From Gemmatimonadaceae bacterium (GTDB lineage: Bacteria; Gemmatimonadota; Gemmatimonadetes; Gemmatimonadales; Gemmatimonadaceae): a DNA stretch of 7,225 nucleotides. Shown in pieces: positions 5,916-7,225 of this stretch (positions are counted from its first letter, which is position 1; each line of letters begins with the position of its first letter). The stretch is taken from NCBI GenBank assembly GCA_025357975.1, contig JANYKY010000447.1:1-7225 (forward strand), written 5' to 3'. Both the position numbers and the translations under genes were made by a program. The notes below the pieces were generated by a model. That model made no database searches, was not told the DNA's origin, and saw only the letters and a list, made by a program, of their open reading frames with translations.

Positions 5916-7225
5916 ACTCTTAGCAGTGACAGAAGCTGTTCGGTATCGACCGGCTTCGTGATGTAATCAGAAGCTCCCGCGGCGATGCACTTCTCCCTGT
6001 CGCCCTTCATCGCCTTTGCCGTCAGCGCAATAATCGGCAGCGACTTGAATTGCTCTTTCTGGCGGATTGCGCGCGTTGTTTCGTAACCATCCATCTCGGG
6101 CATCATGACGTCCATCAGGACAGCATCGACATCACCATCCTCATCCAGCGACATGAGTGCATCCTTCCCGTTCTCGGCGAAGCGCACGACCATGCCATGA
6201 TCTTCAAGAACACTTGTCAGCGAAAAGATATTGCGCACGTCGTCATCGACGACGAGCACCTTCTTGCCGGCAATCACGGCGTCCGCATCGTGAAGCTGCT
6301 CGAGCATCCGGCGCTTTTGCTCCGGAAGCTTCGCTTCGACGCGATGCAGGAACAACGCTGTTTCATCGAGGAGTCGCTCCGGCGAGCGAACATCCTTGAC
6401 GATAATTGTCTCCGCGTACTTCTTGATGCGGGTTTCTTCGGCCGACGTGAGCTCCTTGCCGGTGTACACGATTATCGGAAGCTCTGCCTTCGCGGGATCC
6501 GACTTCACCTTCTCGAGGAAGTCAAAGCCACTCATATCCTGCAGGCCAAGGTCGAGCACTACGCAGTCGTAATGCTTCGACGACGAGAGCTCGGCCATCG
6601 CGTTCTCTGCAGAATCAACAGCCGTGATCTCGACGTCCTCGTGCGCGATGAGCTCGACGATCGCTTTCCGCTGGTCTTCATCATCCTCGACGACCAGAAG
6701 ATGCTTCGGCACATCTTCGATGAACGACGCGATTCTTCCAAATGCGTCGTCGAGTGCTTCCTTGCTCACCGGCTTGGCGAGATACGCCATCGCGCCAAGC
6801 TTCAATCCCTGCTGGCGCCGCTCGACGCCGCTGATGATGTGAACCGGGATATGACGAGTGTTCGGATGATGTTTGAGCCGCTCGAGCACCTTCCATCCAT
6901 CGAGTCCCGGCATGTCGATGTCGAGCGTTATGGCATCCGGCCGATATTCGTGCGCGGCTGCGAGGCCGCTGTCCCCATCGAGTGCCACGATTCCCTTGAA
7001 TCCTTTCTCACGAGCCATACCAAGCAGGATCTTCGCGAAGTTCGCATCGTTTTCGACCACAAGAACGGTGCGATCACCAGGATTCACCTGCTCGTGATCG
7101 TCTTCGACTATGTACTGCTGAGCTCTCCGCTCAGGCACCAGTGGGGCCTGAGACGCCGTCCCGCGCGCAGGAGTCGGGCGCCACGTCTGCATGGGCGTCG
7201 TTCGCGGAGCGCGCGGAGCGTCAAC
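5900..7225 (-). CDS. Hybrid histidine kinase C-terminal part with three tandem receiver domains (5' part beyond window)
   Basis: The 441 visible residues end at TAG (5902-5900). A Pro/Ala/Arg-rich linker (1-50) leads into three receivers. REC1 (about 53-168): E58, N59, D60, phosphoacceptor D102 (TLDIDMPGLDG), S132, K151-Pro. REC2 (about 174-293): E180/D181, D225 (VLDLGLQDMSG), T255, K277 followed by Asp instead of Pro. REC3 (about 320-441): D327/D328, D372 (MDVMMPEMDG), T402, K424-Pro; this is the most canonical. The frame is open from the right edge through ATG 7192, so that ATG is internal to a linker and not a credible start. The linker plus three receivers resembles the C-terminal end of large HAMP/GAF hybrid kinases (…HisKA-HATPase-REC-REC-REC) that I know from other bacteria; the kinase half should lie just beyond the window. 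No HPt or DNA-binding output domain follows. It is the first visible gene of the cheR-cheB operon and overlaps cheR by 16 nt. A free-standing triple-receiver protein is the less likely alternative. Confidence 0.9.
   Translation of the reverse strand, partial: VDAPRAPRTTPMQTWRPTPARGTASQAPLVPERRAQQYIVEDDHEQVNPGDRTVLVVENDANFAKILLGMAREKGFKGIVALDGDSGLAAAHEYRPDAITLDIDMPGLDGWKVLERLKHHPNTRHIPVHIISGVERRQQGLKLGAMAYLAKPVSKEALDDAFGRIASFIEDVPKHLLVVEDDEDQRKAIVELIAHEDVEITAVDSAENAMAELSSSKHYDCVVLDLGLQDMSGFDFLEKVKSDPAKAELPIIVYTGKELTSAEETRIKKYAETIIVKDVRSPERLLDETALFLHRVEAKLPEQKRRMLEQLHDADAVIAGKKVLVVDDDVRNIFSLTSVLEDHGMVVRFAENGKDALMSLDEDGDVDAVLMDVMMPEMDGYETTRAIRQKEQFKSLPIIALTAKAMKGDREKCIAAGASDYITKPVDTEQLLSLLRVWLYK

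Noticed and set aside
1..7225. Mobile element, CRISPR, tRNA or phage signatures
   Set aside because: Coding is nearly continuous with housekeeping and signalling genes. I saw no transposase, integrase, regularly spaced repeats, tRNA-like folds or target-site duplications.

Overview
The window is a compact, moderately high-GC bacterial segment in which every supported gene lies on the minus strand, so transcription runs from high to low coordinates. The gene content (an E. coli SucA-type 2-oxoglutarate dehydrogenase, multi-receiver hybrid kinases, a lipobox lipoprotein with a glycine zipper) points to a diderm, respiring bacterium. Gemmatimonadota or a myxobacteria-like lineage is my guess, held with low confidence because no rRNA or other phylogenetic marker is present.

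Right to left in coordinates, i.e. in order of transcription: (1) 7225-5900 holds the C-terminal part of a large hybrid histidine kinase with three receiver domains in a row; its reading frame is still open at the right edge. (2) 5915-5040 encodes a CheR-type methyltransferase. (3) 5043-4447 encodes a CheB-type methylesterase consisting of the catalytic domain only. (4) 4450-3074 encodes a receiver-first histidine kinase (REC, coiled coil, HisKA, HATPase). Consecutive genes overlap by 16, 4 and 4 nt, so these four are almost certainly one translationally coupled operon. (5) 3016-2507 encodes a small glycine-zipper lipoprotein, 57 nt after the kinase and with a strong Shine-Dalgarno; it may be the last gene of the operon. 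A clear rho-independent terminator at 2482-2451 closes this block.

After a gap of about 220 bp, containing that terminator and a possible stem-loop, (6) 2288-1 holds the first 762 codons of 2-oxoglutarate dehydrogenase E1 (sucA), cut by the left edge. It looks like a separate transcription unit with a central-metabolism role.

Functionally, the signalling block combines the adaptation enzymes of chemotaxis (CheR/CheB) with two phosphorelay kinases, but no chemoreceptor, CheA or CheW is visible. Such CheR/CheB/hybrid-kinase clusters exist in other bacteria, and I see no proof of a wholly new system. The open questions are what CheR and CheB modify, whether the receiver missing from CheB is supplied in trans by the next gene, and how the lipoprotein relates to the signalling genes. 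No RNA genes, mobile elements, CRISPR arrays or attachment sites were found.
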